DNA of 64,000 bases. Source: Okibacterium sp. HSC-33S16. Its GTDB lineage: Bacteria > Actinomycetota > Actinomycetes > Actinomycetales > Microbacteriaceae. A model generated the notes under the pieces. That model ran no database searches and had not been told where the DNA came from. It saw only the letters and a list, made by a program, of their open reading frames with translations. Below are positions 13,154 to 20,695 of the stretch, in pieces; position 1 is the first letter of the stretch; every line of letters begins with the position of its first letter. The stretch spans positions 682,001 through 746,000 of the forward strand of contig NZ_JALJZZ010000001.1 of NCBI RefSeq assembly GCF_024171565.1, in the 5' to 3' direction. The position numbers and the translations under genes are program-made.

Positions 13154-13513
13154 ATGACTAATCTCGCGTTGGAAATGGCAGACAGGTTCAAATCGATCGG
13201 AGTCACCTCCGTATACGGCGACCCGGTCGAGGTCGACGGAGCGAAGCTCGTTCCTGTCGCACTCGCCTGGTACGGCTTCGGTGTGGGCGAGGGTGAAGGC
13301 GAAGGCGACACCGCGTCGTCGAGCGTGTCGGGCAAGGGCACGGGCTCAGGTGGCGGCGGAGGCGGATTCGCTCTCCCAATTGGTGCCTACCTCCGCACAA
13401 GTACCGGCCTGCGCTTTGAGCCCAACGTCGTCTCACTCATGGCTGTCGGCATCCCCTTCGTCTGGGCAGTTGGCAAGGCGCTCGGCTTCGTGATCAAGGC
13501 ACTGAAGAAGTAG
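13154..13513 (+). CDS. GerW/YtfJ-family-like small protein
   Basis: A 119-residue protein with the layout of the GerW (YtfJ, spore-protein) family: an N-terminal helix, a VYGDPVEVDG strand-turn, PVALAWYGFGVGEGEGEG, then a glycine-only run near residue 72 and PIGAYLRT. In this family the glycine-rich loop separates two beta strands. The C-terminus from about residue 95 is hydrophobic and ends in lysines, so weak membrane association is possible. The family name comes from Bacillus spores; actinobacterial members occur in organisms that do not form endospores and their role is unknown. The gene ends 24 bases before the riboswitch, which has its own promoter. Confidence 0.7.
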   Translation: MTNLALEMADRFKSIGVTSVYGDPVEVDGAKLVPVALAWYGFGVGEGEGEGDTASSSVSGKGTGSGGGGGGFALPIGAYLRTSTGLRFEPNVVSLMAVGIPFVWAVGKALGFVIKALKK

Positions 13514-13522
13514 CGTTCAGGC

Positions 13523-13528
13523 TATACT
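13523..13528 (+). promoter_or_regulatory. -10 element TATACT of the thiamine transporter operon
   Basis: A near-consensus -10 directly upstream of the TPP aptamer; transcription would begin around 13535, at the 5' edge of the riboswitch. Confidence 0.55.
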
Positions 13529-13535
13529 CGCCTGA

Positions 13536-13630
13536 GTAACACGGGAGTCCGGTGAACCGGGCTGAGAGGAAGATTCCATAATCTTCGACCGTCGAACCTG
13601 ATCTGGGTCATGCCAGCGCAGGGAGGCAAC
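13536..13630 (+). ncRNA. TPP riboswitch (THI element)
   Basis: Conserved THI-box blocks occur in the right order and spacing: ACGGGAGTCC at 13541-13550, CTGAGA at 13562-13567, and ACCTGATCTGG followed by TCATGCCAGCG and AGGGAGG between 13596 and 13626. It lies 45 bases before the start of ykoE. Thiamine pyrophosphate binding should lower expression of the transporter. A possible switch is visible. GTGCCCT (13645-13651) can pair with AGGGCGC (13664-13670) and hide the ribosome-binding site. The aptamer's CACGGG (13540-13545) is complementary to CCCGTG (13642-13647) and could break that hairpin when TPP is absent. Confidence 0.93.
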
Positions 13631-13674
13631 CAATCTCGCTACCCGTGCCCTGTTTCTATACGGAGGGCGCGAAA

Positions 13675-14346
13675 GTGCATTTCACATCTACAGAATCCAA
13701 CAGTTCGCTCGACGCTGGGCGGGCCCCGCTTCCTGACCGGAATCCGGTCCAGCGGTCGTCACGTTGGCGTGTCGTCGACATTGTCACCGCCAGCGTCCTG
13801 GGCGTTGCGGCCGGGGTGATCTTTTGGGCCTGGGGGCTCGCGTGGGGTCCGCTCAGCACGGCGCTCGCATTCACGCCGGGCCTCGGAGGGCTTCTCGCCG
13901 GGGGCTGGCTCTTCGCCGGCGTGCTCGGTGGACTCGTTATTCGTAAACCGGGCGCTGCCATCTATACCGAGGTTGTCGCGGCAGCCGTGTCGGCGCTCAT
14001 CGGAACGGTGTGGGGCTTCGAGACCCTGATCTGGGGTCTGATCCAAGGCGTCGGAGCTGAGATCATCTTCGCGCTGTTCTTCTACCGCAGCTTCCGACTG
14101 TGGGTGGCGCTGCTGGCCGGTGCGGGAGCTGGGGTGGCCGTCGGTTTCCTCGACACGACGTTTACGAGCTATGCGGCGCTGGATGCCGGCGCGAAACTGA
14201 CGTACTTCGTCAGCGCGGTGGTCTCGGGCACCGTGCTCGCGGGTCTGCTGTCGTGGTTCGCCGTTCGCGGACTGGCTGCGACCGGTGCTCTCTCTCGATT
14301 CGCGTCGGGCAACCAAACCCGGGCGCGGGCGCGGCGGGCGGGTTAA
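13675..14346 (+). CDS. ykoE: Thiamine-precursor ECF transporter S component, YkoE family
   Basis: Substrate-binding membrane subunit of the YkoEDC transporter, thought to import the thiamine precursor hydroxymethylpyrimidine or thiamine itself. The product is 223 residues with about five or six hydrophobic segments starting near residue 35 after a polar N-terminus, and an arginine-rich C-terminus. The GTG at 13675 is chosen because GGAGGG at 13662-13667 is correctly spaced; an ATG at 13645 would lie inside the riboswitch expression platform. Identification rests on membrane topology, the TPP riboswitch and the ATPase and permease genes that follow directly. Confidence 0.85.
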   Translation: MHFTSTESNSSLDAGRAPLPDRNPVQRSSRWRVVDIVTASVLGVAAGVIFWAWGLAWGPLSTALAFTPGLGGLLAGGWLFAGVLGGLVIRKPGAAIYTEVVAAAVSALIGTVWGFETLIWGLIQGVGAEIIFALFFYRSFRLWVALLAGAGAGVAVGFLDTTFTSYAALDAGAKLTYFVSAVVSGTVLAGLLSWFAVRGLAATGALSRFASGNQTRARARRAG

Positions 14347-15846
14347 GTGCCGCACACCTTCTCTCGGCACACCGCTGGGGCGCGGGTGTCAGCGGCCGGC
14401 TGGGGGTGGCGCCATGCCGGTCGGCTGGCCCCCGCCGTTGCTGACCTGACGCTCACCATCGAGCCCGGGGAGCGAGTTCTTCTCCTCGGTCCGTCCGGTG
14501 CGGGGAAATCCACACTGCTTGCCGGTCTTGCTGGTGTGCTCGGCGGTGACGAGGAAGGTGACGAGTTCGGCGATCTCAGAATCGACGGGAAGCGGCCGGC
14601 TGAGGTCCGTGGTCGTGCAGGCCTTGTCCTGCAGGACCCGGACGCGCAGGTTGTGCTGGCGCGGGTGGGAGACGATGTCGCGTTCGGTTGCGAGAACCTT
14701 GGCGTGCCGCGCCAGGAGATCTGGCCGCGGGTGCGGTGGGCGCTGGATGCCGTCGGCCTCCAGCTTCCGCTCGAACATCCGTCGTCGAGACTGTCGGGTG
14801 GGCAGAAGCAGCGCCTCGCCCTCGCTGGTGTCCTGGCGATGCGGCCCGGCCTCGTGCTGTTGGACGAACCAACTGCCAACCTTGACCCGAGCGGGGTGAC
14901 CGAGGTGCGCGACGTCGTGGCGCGGGTCATCGAAGAGACCGGGGCCACGCTGATCGTTGTCGAGCATCGGGTCGCGGTGTGGCAGGACGTGGTCGACCGG
15001 GTGATCGTTCTTGACCCGGCCGGTGGCGTGCTCGCCGATGGCAGCCCTGACGCTGTGCTTCGGACCCACGGGGCGCAGTTGGCCCGTGCGGGGGTCTGGG
15101 TTCCCGACTTCCCACCAACGCTGCCAGCGCGAGGTTCGCGCGCTGCTCGCGGTGACGAGCTGCTCGTTTCTCGGAGTCTCACGGTTGGACGCACACCGTT
15201 TGCCTCTCGGACAGCGCTACCGGCGGCATCCGCTCTCAATATTTCACTGTGCGAGGGGGAGAGCGTCGCGATCACCGGGGCCAATGGTGCTGGCAAGTCG
15301 ACTCTGGCACTGACTCTTGCTGGCCTTCTTGCGCCCCTCGACGGCACGCTCGAGGCGCGACCCGCATTGAGTCGGGGCCTGAGGGCCGAACCCGGGCGGT
15401 GGAAGTCTCGCGACCTGCTCACCCGGATGGGGACGGTTTTTCAGGACCCCGAGCACCAGTTTCTGGCGTCGACCGTTCGACGCGAGCTGGCCATCGGCCC
15501 CGCGGCTCTCGGCCTTGGCGACGCGGAGGTGACGTCGCGAGTTGATGAATTGCTCACCCGGCTGCGGCTCGGTTCTTTAGCCGACGCGAATCCGTTCACC
15601 CTGTCGGGTGGCGAAAAGCGACGGCTCAGTGTTGCGACGATTTTGGCTACCAGGCCGCAGATCTTGTTTCTGGATGAGCCCACCTTCGGTCAGGATGCGA
15701 CGACCTGGCGCGAGCTTGTGGGCCTGCTGCGTGAACTGGTTGATAGCGGCAGTTCGATTGTGACGGTGACCCATGACGCCGAACTCGTGCGAGCGTTGGC
15801 GGACCGGGTGTTCGAACTTCAGCCTCAGTCAGCGGTGGCTGCATGA
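14347..15846 (+). CDS. ykoD: Dual ABC ATPase of the thiamine-precursor ECF transporter
   Basis: Two fused ECF-type ATP-binding cassettes in 499 residues. The first has Walker A GPSGAGKST (48-56), LSGGQ (150-153 region) and LLDEPTANLD (171-180). The second has Walker A GANGAGKST (311-319), LSGGE (419-423) and FLDEPTFGQD (441-450). Fusion of the two EcfA halves is the hallmark of YkoD. The GTG start follows the ykoE stop with no gap, and the stop overlaps the next gene by four bases (ATGA), so translation is coupled. It powers uptake through YkoC and YkoE. Confidence 0.92.
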   Translation: MPHTFSRHTAGARVSAAGWGWRHAGRLAPAVADLTLTIEPGERVLLLGPSGAGKSTLLAGLAGVLGGDEEGDEFGDLRIDGKRPAEVRGRAGLVLQDPDAQVVLARVGDDVAFGCENLGVPRQEIWPRVRWALDAVGLQLPLEHPSSRLSGGQKQRLALAGVLAMRPGLVLLDEPTANLDPSGVTEVRDVVARVIEETGATLIVVEHRVAVWQDVVDRVIVLDPAGGVLADGSPDAVLRTHGAQLARAGVWVPDFPPTLPARGSRAARGDELLVSRSLTVGRTPFASRTALPAASALNISLCEGESVAITGANGAGKSTLALTLAGLLAPLDGTLEARPALSRGLRAEPGRWKSRDLLTRMGTVFQDPEHQFLASTVRRELAIGPAALGLGDAEVTSRVDELLTRLRLGSLADANPFTLSGGEKRRLSVATILATRPQILFLDEPTFGQDATTWRELVGLLRELVDSGSSIVTVTHDAELVRALADRVFELQPQSAVAA

Positions 15847-16625
15847 CCGGGCTGAGTGCGCCGGTGCGGCCCTCGGCCATCGCTCGGGTGAACCCCGTGG
15901 CGAAGCTTGCTGTTGCGGTGCTCATCAGTGTGGCCCTGCTGCTCTCGATCGATGTGGTGTCGGCCTCGGTGGCTCTCGCGCTCGTCGGCATTCTCCTCTT
16001 CTGGTCGGGCCTCGACGCTCGCGGGTTTTGGTTGCGCACTGCGCCGCTGTGGCTGGGTGCGCCGTTTGCCGGGCTCACCACCGTGCTCTACGGGAAGGAC
16101 TCCGGCGACGTGGTTGCGTCGCTCGGATTTGCCACGGTCAGTGAAGGTTCGCTGACTCTGGGCATCGCGATCACCCTGCGCGTGCTGGCTATCGGGTTGC
16201 CCAGCATTGTGCTCTTTGCCACGACCGATCCCACCGACCTCGCGGATGGCTTGGCGCAGGTTCTTCGTCTGCCGTCACGATTCGTGTTGGGCGGATTAGC
16301 CGGTCTGCGGATGGTCGGTTTGTTCGTCGATGACTGGCGTGCTCTCGGCCAGGCCCGCCGGGCGCGCGGGGTTGGCGACGCTCATGTGTTCGTCCGTTTC
16401 ACCAGTCAGGCGTTTGGGCTTCTGGTGCTCGCCATTCGGCGCGGAAGCAAGCTCGCCACCGCGATGGAAGCCAAAGGGTTCGGTTCACATGCGCGGCGTA
16501 CATGGGCGCGCCCGTCCACGGTGGGTCGGCCCGAGGCAGTGTTGCTGCTCATCGGCGCCGGGATCGCGTGTGCGTCAATCGCGGCCGCTGTGCTCGCCGG
16601 CACCTGGACGTTCATTCTTGCCTGA
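15843..16625 (+). CDS. ykoC: ECF transporter transmembrane component, YkoC/EcfT
   Basis: Membrane coupling subunit that links the ATPases to the substrate-binding subunit. It has 260 residues with hydrophobic segments from about residue 20 to 130 and again near the C-terminus. The two cytoplasmic coupling motifs of EcfT proteins are visible: QARRARG near residue 180 and AMEAKGFG near residue 212, the latter with AKG where ARG is usual. It overlaps ykoD by four bases. The following kinase gene overlaps or abuts its stop, so the operon may contain four genes. Confidence 0.9.
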   Translation: MTGLSAPVRPSAIARVNPVAKLAVAVLISVALLLSIDVVSASVALALVGILLFWSGLDARGFWLRTAPLWLGAPFAGLTTVLYGKDSGDVVASLGFATVSEGSLTLGIAITLRVLAIGLPSIVLFATTDPTDLADGLAQVLRLPSRFVLGGLAGLRMVGLFVDDWRALGQARRARGVGDAHVFVRFTSQAFGLLVLAIRRGSKLATAMEAKGFGSHARRTWARPSTVGRPEAVLLLIGAGIACASIAAAVLAGTWTFILA

Positions 16626-17172
16626 CGTCGACCGGGAGGCGGCCGTTGGGGCAATCCGATCGCGGGTGAGAAACGATGGCACCGATGTCATCCTGCTCGA
16701 CGGACCCAGCGGCGCGGGAAAGTCGACCCTCGCTGACGCCCTGGTTGCCGCCTGGGCGGGCCCAGTCGAGCTGGCACTCGTCCGAATGGACGACATTTAC
16801 CCGGGATGGAGTGGGCTGGCTGCAGCGGGGGAGCATGTGCATGACCACCTTCTCGTGCCGCGGAGCCAGGATGGTCAAGCGCGCTGGCAACGACACGATT
16901 GGGTGCGTGACGCCCCTGCAGAGTGGCACAGCGTTCCGAATACCGTACCTGTGCTGATCGAGGGCTGCGGTGTACTCACCCGGGCGAATGCGCCGCTCGC
17001 CTCGTTGACCGTGTGGCTTGACGCTGACGACGCGCTCCGAAAAGAACGTGCCCTGGCTCGAGACGCCGGGGCGTTCGATGCACACTGGGAAGAGTGGGAC
17101 GCCCAGTTCGTTCGCTTTGTGAAGCAGGAAGATCCGCTGTCATCAGCGAAACTGGTGCTCCGCTCGACTTAA
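16618..17172 (+). CDS. P-loop kinase, uridine-kinase-like, in the thiamine operon
   Basis: A 184-residue NTP-binding protein with Walker A DGPSGAGKST near residue 27, followed by MDDIYPGWSGL near residue 60, which resembles the acceptor-binding region of uridine kinase and phosphoribulokinase-like enzymes, and a late LDADDALRKERALARD segment typical of a nucleoside-kinase lid. The substrate is unknown. No ATG is available; the TTG at 16618 overlaps the ykoC stop by eight bases and gives a natural N-terminus, and GTG 16666 is the only other nearby choice. Position in a TPP-regulated operon makes a role in phosphorylating an imported pyrimidine or thiamine moiety possible, but this is inference. 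Its stop shares TTAA with the convergent gene. Confidence 0.72.
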   Translation: MPDVDREAAVGAIRSRVRNDGTDVILLDGPSGAGKSTLADALVAAWAGPVELALVRMDDIYPGWSGLAAAGEHVHDHLLVPRSQDGQARWQRHDWVRDAPAEWHSVPNTVPVLIEGCGVLTRANAPLASLTVWLDADDALRKERALARDAGAFDAHWEEWDAQFVRFVKQEDPLSSAKLVLRST

Positions 17173-18401
17173 GTGGTCAGGGAGTCAATGAGCGAACCGA
17201 TCACCGGAATCGGGTGAGACAAGCGCCAGAAGACCCCGGGGTCGGTGAGCGCCCGGTCGAGTGTGAGCGACGTTTTCGCGGAACTCGAACCGTCGACGAC
17301 CGTGATGCTTCCCACCTTCGTACCCGTGCCCGCGTTGGAAACCCGTTCGGTGTTGACGGTGATCTCCGGAGGGGTAGCTCCCCACCGGAGGCGGGACGGG
17401 GAGGCCCCTGAAATGCCGTTCGCCGTGTCACCCCACGCGGTGCTGAAAGCCACGACGGCGCTTCCTTCGGCCAGCACAGGAGTCGGAGTGACGCCCGCTC
17501 GTGCGCTCTCCATGATGGCGGTCACGCCGCTCTCCAGTGCGTCCCAGTCTGGTTGCTGCAGCACGGCACCGTAGAAGCGGTACGACTCACCTTCGACAAC
17601 GACGTCACCGGCGAAGAGCAGGCAGATGCCGGCAGCGTCCGTGTAGCTTCGCGAGATGCCGGTTACCTGCTGCTCCGGCAGGTAGGTCGTAGTATTCGAG
17701 ATCCCACGGCGGCTCGGCAGGCCCGTCACCGGCTCCGACAACACCGAAGCGATAGCAGGCTCGGCGAGTGCCAGCGCGGCCAGCCGAGAGAGGTCCGTCG
17801 CCGTGCCCACGCTGTCGTCGCTCAGGCCCGTGGCGTCGACCACGGTTGTATCGGGCATCTCGTTCTCATCGAGCCAGGCGTTCGCAGCACCGACATATGC
17901 ATCGGTCGCTCCAAATGCCCAGCGCGCAAGCGTTTCGGCGTGGTTGTTGCTCGATCCGAGAAGCATCGCCTGGAGCATTTCCCGTTCGGTCCACTGATCT
18001 TCGGTGTACACCGTGACCGTGCGAGTGCCCGCATCGCGAAAGTCGAGATATGACAGGTAATCATCGGTGGTGATGGGTACAGTGCCGCCCGGTTCGCCGT
18101 CGGCAAGGGGCTTCGCATCCAGCACTACAAGTGCCGTGATGACCTTCGTGATCCCTGCCATCGGGACCGCGCCGGCCTCGCCGGCGACGGCCATCGGAGC
18201 CCCTGTCGCGCTTTCGGTGATCGCGCTGGCTCCACCCGCCGGAAGTGCAGGTGGAACAGCAGGAGTGTCCGGCGTCGCTGCAGGAAGATCAGAAACGGAT
18301 GCCGCGGGGAGCGGACCAAGGAGCGTGGCGGGACCGTAAATCCCCGCACCCAATATGACCAATGTTCCGGCGAATATTCCGAGACCTCGAGCTACGCCCA
18401 C
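17169..18401 (-). CDS. D-alanyl-D-alanine carboxypeptidase-like protein, catalytic residues lost
   Basis: A 410-residue exported protein with one N-terminal membrane segment (about 7-27) and a Pro/Ala-rich linker, then a domain resembling S11 low-molecular-weight penicillin-binding proteins. The expected SxxK motif reads GITK (83-86), so the acylated serine is glycine. The SxN motif is kept (Ser150-Ser151-Asn152). The KTG position in the usual GIKTGxT context reads GISRSYTDAAG, so KTG is replaced by SRS at 250-252. It is therefore unlikely to be an active peptidase or to be acylated by beta-lactams and may act as a binding or regulatory protein. GTG 18401 is the only start in the frame. Confidence 0.75.
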   Translation of the reverse strand: MGVARGLGIFAGTLVILGAGIYGPATLLGPLPAASVSDLPAATPDTPAVPPALPAGGASAITESATGAPMAVAGEAGAVPMAGITKVITALVVLDAKPLADGEPGGTVPITTDDYLSYLDFRDAGTRTVTVYTEDQWTEREMLQAMLLGSSNNHAETLARWAFGATDAYVGAANAWLDENEMPDTTVVDATGLSDDSVGTATDLSRLAALALAEPAIASVLSEPVTGLPSRRGISNTTTYLPEQQVTGISRSYTDAAGICLLFAGDVVVEGESYRFYGAVLQQPDWDALESGVTAIMESARAGVTPTPVLAEGSAVVAFSTAWGDTANGISGASPSRLRWGATPPEITVNTERVSNAGTGTKVGSITVVDGSSSAKTSLTLDRALTDPGVFWRLSHPIPVIGSLIDSLTT

Positions 18402-18459
18402 CGTGTACCGCCTGAATCTGTCACGGACTCAGGCTAACCCGACGGATCTGCTTTGGCCG

Positions 18460-18846
18460 TTAGCCCCAGCCGAGGGAGTGTAATTCGTCGTCGCCGATCC
18501 CATAAAAGTGGGCGATCTCGTGGACGAGGGTGATGCGAATCTGTTCGCGAAGATGTTCCTCGCTGTCAGCCATGGCAAGAAGTGGTTCGCGGTAGATGCT
18601 GATGACGTCGGGAAGTTCCCCGAATCCGTACTGTCCACGGTCGGTCAGGGCAACGCCGGAATAAAGCCCAAGCAGCTCGAGCGACCCGTCTTCGGGAAGG
18701 TCTTCGATGATGATGGCGACGTTATCGAGCCCGTCCACCATGTTGTCGGGCAGTTCATCGAAGATCTCGCCAACCAACGCTTCGAATGCATCGGCGTCGA
18801 GGTTCACCACGAACATCCGCCGATCCGACTCGCTTTCACACATCAC
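18460..18846 (-). CDS. Small zincin-like metallopeptidase family protein
   Basis: A cytosolic protein of about 128 residues whose C-terminus carries HEIAHFYGIGD, an HExxHxxGxxD zinc-binding motif, close to the end of the chain. The family (minimal metallopeptidase fold, formerly DUF1025) is widespread in actinobacteria and has no settled substrate. The frame runs back through tRNA-His, which would give a spurious N-terminus, so the start must lie after the tRNA. I prefer GTG 18846, since CAGACT lies seven bases before it; ATG 18843 and ATG 18816 are alternatives. It follows tRNA-His by about 20 bases. Confidence 0.82.
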   Translation of the reverse strand: MMCESESDRRMFVVNLDADAFEALVGEIFDELPDNMVDGLDNVAIIIEDLPEDGSLELLGLYSGVALTDRGQYGFGELPDVISIYREPLLAMADSEEHLREQIRITLVHEIAHFYGIGDDELHSLGWG

Positions 18847-18853
18847 GTGAACG

Positions 18854-18859
18854 AGTCTG
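18854..18859 (-). promoter_or_regulatory. -10-like CAGACT of the metallopeptidase
   Basis: Minus-strand CAGACT is followed by seven bases and GTG 18846. It sits just outside the tRNA-His 3' end, so read-through from the tRNA promoter is an alternative source of transcript. Confidence 0.35.
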
Positions 18860-18866
18860 TCTCTCT

Positions 18867-18943
18867 TGGGGTGAGTAACGGGGCTTGAACCCGCGACCTC
18901 CTGAACCACAATCAGGCGCTCTACCAACTGAGCTATACCCACC
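18867..18943 (-). tRNA. tRNA-His (GTG)
   Basis: A full cloverleaf on the minus strand. The acceptor pairs GTGGGTA with TACTCAC, the D arm is AGCTCAGTTGGTAGAGC, the anticodon loop reads TTGTGGT with anticodon GTG, and the T arm contains GTTCAAG. The extra G(-1) at 18943 faces C73 at 18870, the identity element of tRNA-His. CCA is encoded at 18867-18869. Confidence 0.97.
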
Positions 18944-18993
18944 ATGCGCATCGTCCGGTTCGTGAACCGTGCGATTGCAACCCTGAAAGTCTA

Positions 18994-19614
18994 TTACATG
19001 ATTGGAGCGTAATTGTTCACGACGGCCTGTGCAGCGGACTTTGCTTCATCCGACGACGGTCCGGGCTGCGGAACGAACACCGCTTCGCGGTAGTAGGCGA
19101 GCTCGCGAATCGACTCAAGGATGTCGGCCAGCGCGCGGTGACCGCCGTCTTTAGCCGGGGCGTTGAAGTATGCGCGCGGGTACCAGCGCCGTGCCAGTTC
19201 CTTGATGGATGACACATCGACATTTCGGTAATGCAGCTGTGCGTCGAGCCGGGGCATGTACTTCGTCAGGAACGCGCGGTCGGTTCCGATCGAGTTACCG
19301 GCGAGGGGAGCGCGCTGTTCGGCTGGGATGTGGGAGAGCACGTATTCGAGAACCTGGTACTCGGCGTCCGCGACGCTAATTCCGTGGGGAATCTCCTCGA
19401 GAAGCCCCGAAGTGGTGTGCATATTGGTCACAAACTCACCCATGTTGGCGAGAGCCGAGTCGTCGGGCTTGATGACGATATCCAGGCCCTCGTCGACCGG
19501 CTTGAGGTCATAGTCGGTGATGACGACAGCGATTTCAACGAGTTCGTCGTTATCGATGTCGAGTCCCGTCATTTCGCAGTCAATCCAGACAAGGCGGTCG
19601 CTCACAGTGCTCAT
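18994..19614 (-). CDS. orn: Oligoribonuclease
   Basis: A 3'-5' exoribonuclease of the DEDDh class that degrades dinucleotides and other very short RNAs, including pGpG. It has 206 residues, slightly longer than E. coli Orn because of an alanine-rich tail. Exo I is WIDCEMTGLD with Asp12 and Glu14, Exo II appears around LAGNSIGTDRAFL, and Exo III includes GGHRALADI with the catalytic His and Asp. The ATG at 19614 has a -10 element seven bases upstream. It lies between tRNA-His (same strand) and tRNA-Arg (opposite strand). Confidence 0.96.
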   Translation of the reverse strand: MSTVSDRLVWIDCEMTGLDIDNDELVEIAVVITDYDLKPVDEGLDIVIKPDDSALANMGEFVTNMHTTSGLLEEIPHGISVADAEYQVLEYVLSHIPAEQRAPLAGNSIGTDRAFLTKYMPRLDAQLHYRNVDVSSIKELARRWYPRAYFNAPAKDGGHRALADILESIRELAYYREAVFVPQPGPSSDEAKSAAQAVVNNYAPIM

Positions 19615-19621
19615 GTGGTCA

Positions 19622-19627
19622 ATGCTA
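19622..19627 (-). promoter_or_regulatory. -10 element TAGCAT of orn
   Basis: Minus-strand TAGCAT, seven bases, then the orn ATG, predicting a leaderless mRNA. Confidence 0.5.
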
Positions 19628-19703
19628 TCCGTGCCCGGTGACGCTGGGCGTCGGGTGGGCGGGTGCTCGCGTCGTTGGGCCTGCGGTATTCTGAGAGACG
19701 CCC

Positions 19704-19776
19704 GCCTCCGTAGCTCAGGGGATAGAGCAGGAGCCTTCTAATCTCTTGGTCGCAGGTTCGAATCCTGCCGGGGGCA
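19704..19776 (+). tRNA. tRNA-Arg (TCT)
   Basis: Cloverleaf: acceptor GCCTCCG with CGGGGGC, D arm GCTCAGGGGATAGAGC, anticodon loop CTTCTAA giving TCT, T arm GCAGG-TTCGAAT-CCTGC, discriminator A. The anticodon stem has a C31-U39 mismatch and a closing G-U pair. CCA is not encoded (ACCG follows). TATTCT at 19687-19692 could be its -10. Confidence 0.93.
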
Positions 19777-19983
19777 CCGTGCCGCGGCGCCGTGGTCTAT
19801 TTATCAGGACCGAATCGTGCCGATTTGCCCCTCCCTGCCCCGTGAAGGCAGTGGCGGCTCCACGCGGATTCCCCATGGTTGCTTTGCTTGTGACTGGCTG
19901 CTCTGACTCGTACAGCTACCGGAACCTTCTGCCCCGCGGGAGCGACGTCCCTCTTTGGAGAGAATGAGCCGCGAGGTGTGGTA
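19777..19983 (+). other. Intergenic region without a gene
   Basis: The 207 bases between tRNA-Arg and the tetR operator hold no ORF with convincing codon use and no clear hairpin with a T-run. Nothing else recognised. Confidence 0.4.
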
Positions 19984-20001
19984 ATTTTACGAATGTAAAA
20001 T
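19984..20001 (+). promoter_or_regulatory. Palindromic operator upstream of tetR-yhgE
   Basis: A perfect inverted repeat, ATTTTAC-GAAT-GTAAAAT, with 7-base arms. It is AT-rich in a GC-rich genome and its last base is the first base of a -10 hexamer, TAGAAT (20001-20006). A repressor bound here would block transcription of tetR and probably the YhgE gene, the usual autoregulatory design for TetR proteins. Confidence 0.65.
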
Positions 20002-20006
20002 AGAAT
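20001..20006 (+). promoter_or_regulatory. -10 element TAGAAT of tetR
   Basis: A good -10 hexamer touching the operator; the leader of about 10-15 bases contains GGAAAG as a ribosome-binding site before the ATG at 20023. Confidence 0.5.
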
Positions 20007-20022
20007 CTGGAAAGTAGAACCG

Positions 20023-20694
20023 ATGACCGGAGAAGACCCACGGTGGACACGATCTCGCGCCGCCCTCATCGCCGCCGTCACGTCGCTGATCGACGCCGGC
20101 GAGAGTCCGACGATAACGGACGTCGTGCATCGAGCCGGTGTAAGTCGTCCCACCTTCTACCAGCACTTCGGCGACCTGCCGACTGCACTCAGCGCCGCGG
20201 CGTTGGCGCGAGTGGAATCCCAATTCGTCGACGTCGCATCTCCGGCAGGTGTTGGCGTTGATATCAATCTCACGCGGAAAACGATCACCGCACTTCTCAG
20301 GCATCTGCACGACCACCGCGTCTTCTACCGAGCTGTTCTGAGCGATTCGAGCGCCCGCCGTTTCACCGAAAGCGTTGTGGAGTTTGTCGCGAACCGGATA
20401 CTCACGGTGTCACCGCTGCGTATGAAGCGAGGCGAGGAAACCACAGTGCTGACCGCCGACCGGGTGGCCGTGATGGCCGCGGGGTTGGTCTGGCTGATCA
20501 CGCAGTGGCTCAAGCGCAGCGACGGTGGCGTTGGTGCTGACCCAATATCCGTGATGGCAGACCGTCTGGTCGCCGTGATGGAGTCCTTCGGTACTGCATC
20601 GGTCCAGCCCGCCTTTGCGGGCGATACGAATACTCCTCAGCACGGGCTCGTTCAAGACGACTCGTCACTGGGTCACGCACCACGGAAAGACTGA
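20023..20694 (+). CDS. TetR-family transcriptional regulator
   Basis: A 223-residue repressor-type protein. The N-terminal helix-turn-helix is readable as SPTITDVVHRAGVSRPTFYQHFGD (about residues 29-52), followed by an all-helical ligand domain with no recognised signature. It sits 1 base upstream of the YhgE-type membrane gene and behind an AT-rich palindrome that overlaps its own -10, so it most likely represses itself and the transporter-like gene. The ligand is unknown; YhgE-linked TetR regulators often respond to toxic small molecules, but that is not shown here. Confidence 0.9.
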   Translation: MTGEDPRWTRSRAALIAAVTSLIDAGESPTITDVVHRAGVSRPTFYQHFGDLPTALSAAALARVESQFVDVASPAGVGVDINLTRKTITALLRHLHDHRVFYRAVLSDSSARRFTESVVEFVANRILTVSPLRMKRGEETTVLTADRVAVMAAGLVWLITQWLKRSDGGVGADPISVMADRLVAVMESFGTASVQPAFAGDTNTPQHGLVQDDSSLGHAPRKD

Positions 20695-20695
20695 C

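Noticed and set aside
18847-18951. N-terminal extension of the metallopeptidase frame
   Set aside because: This part is a translation of the tRNA-His gene; the start must lie downstream of it.
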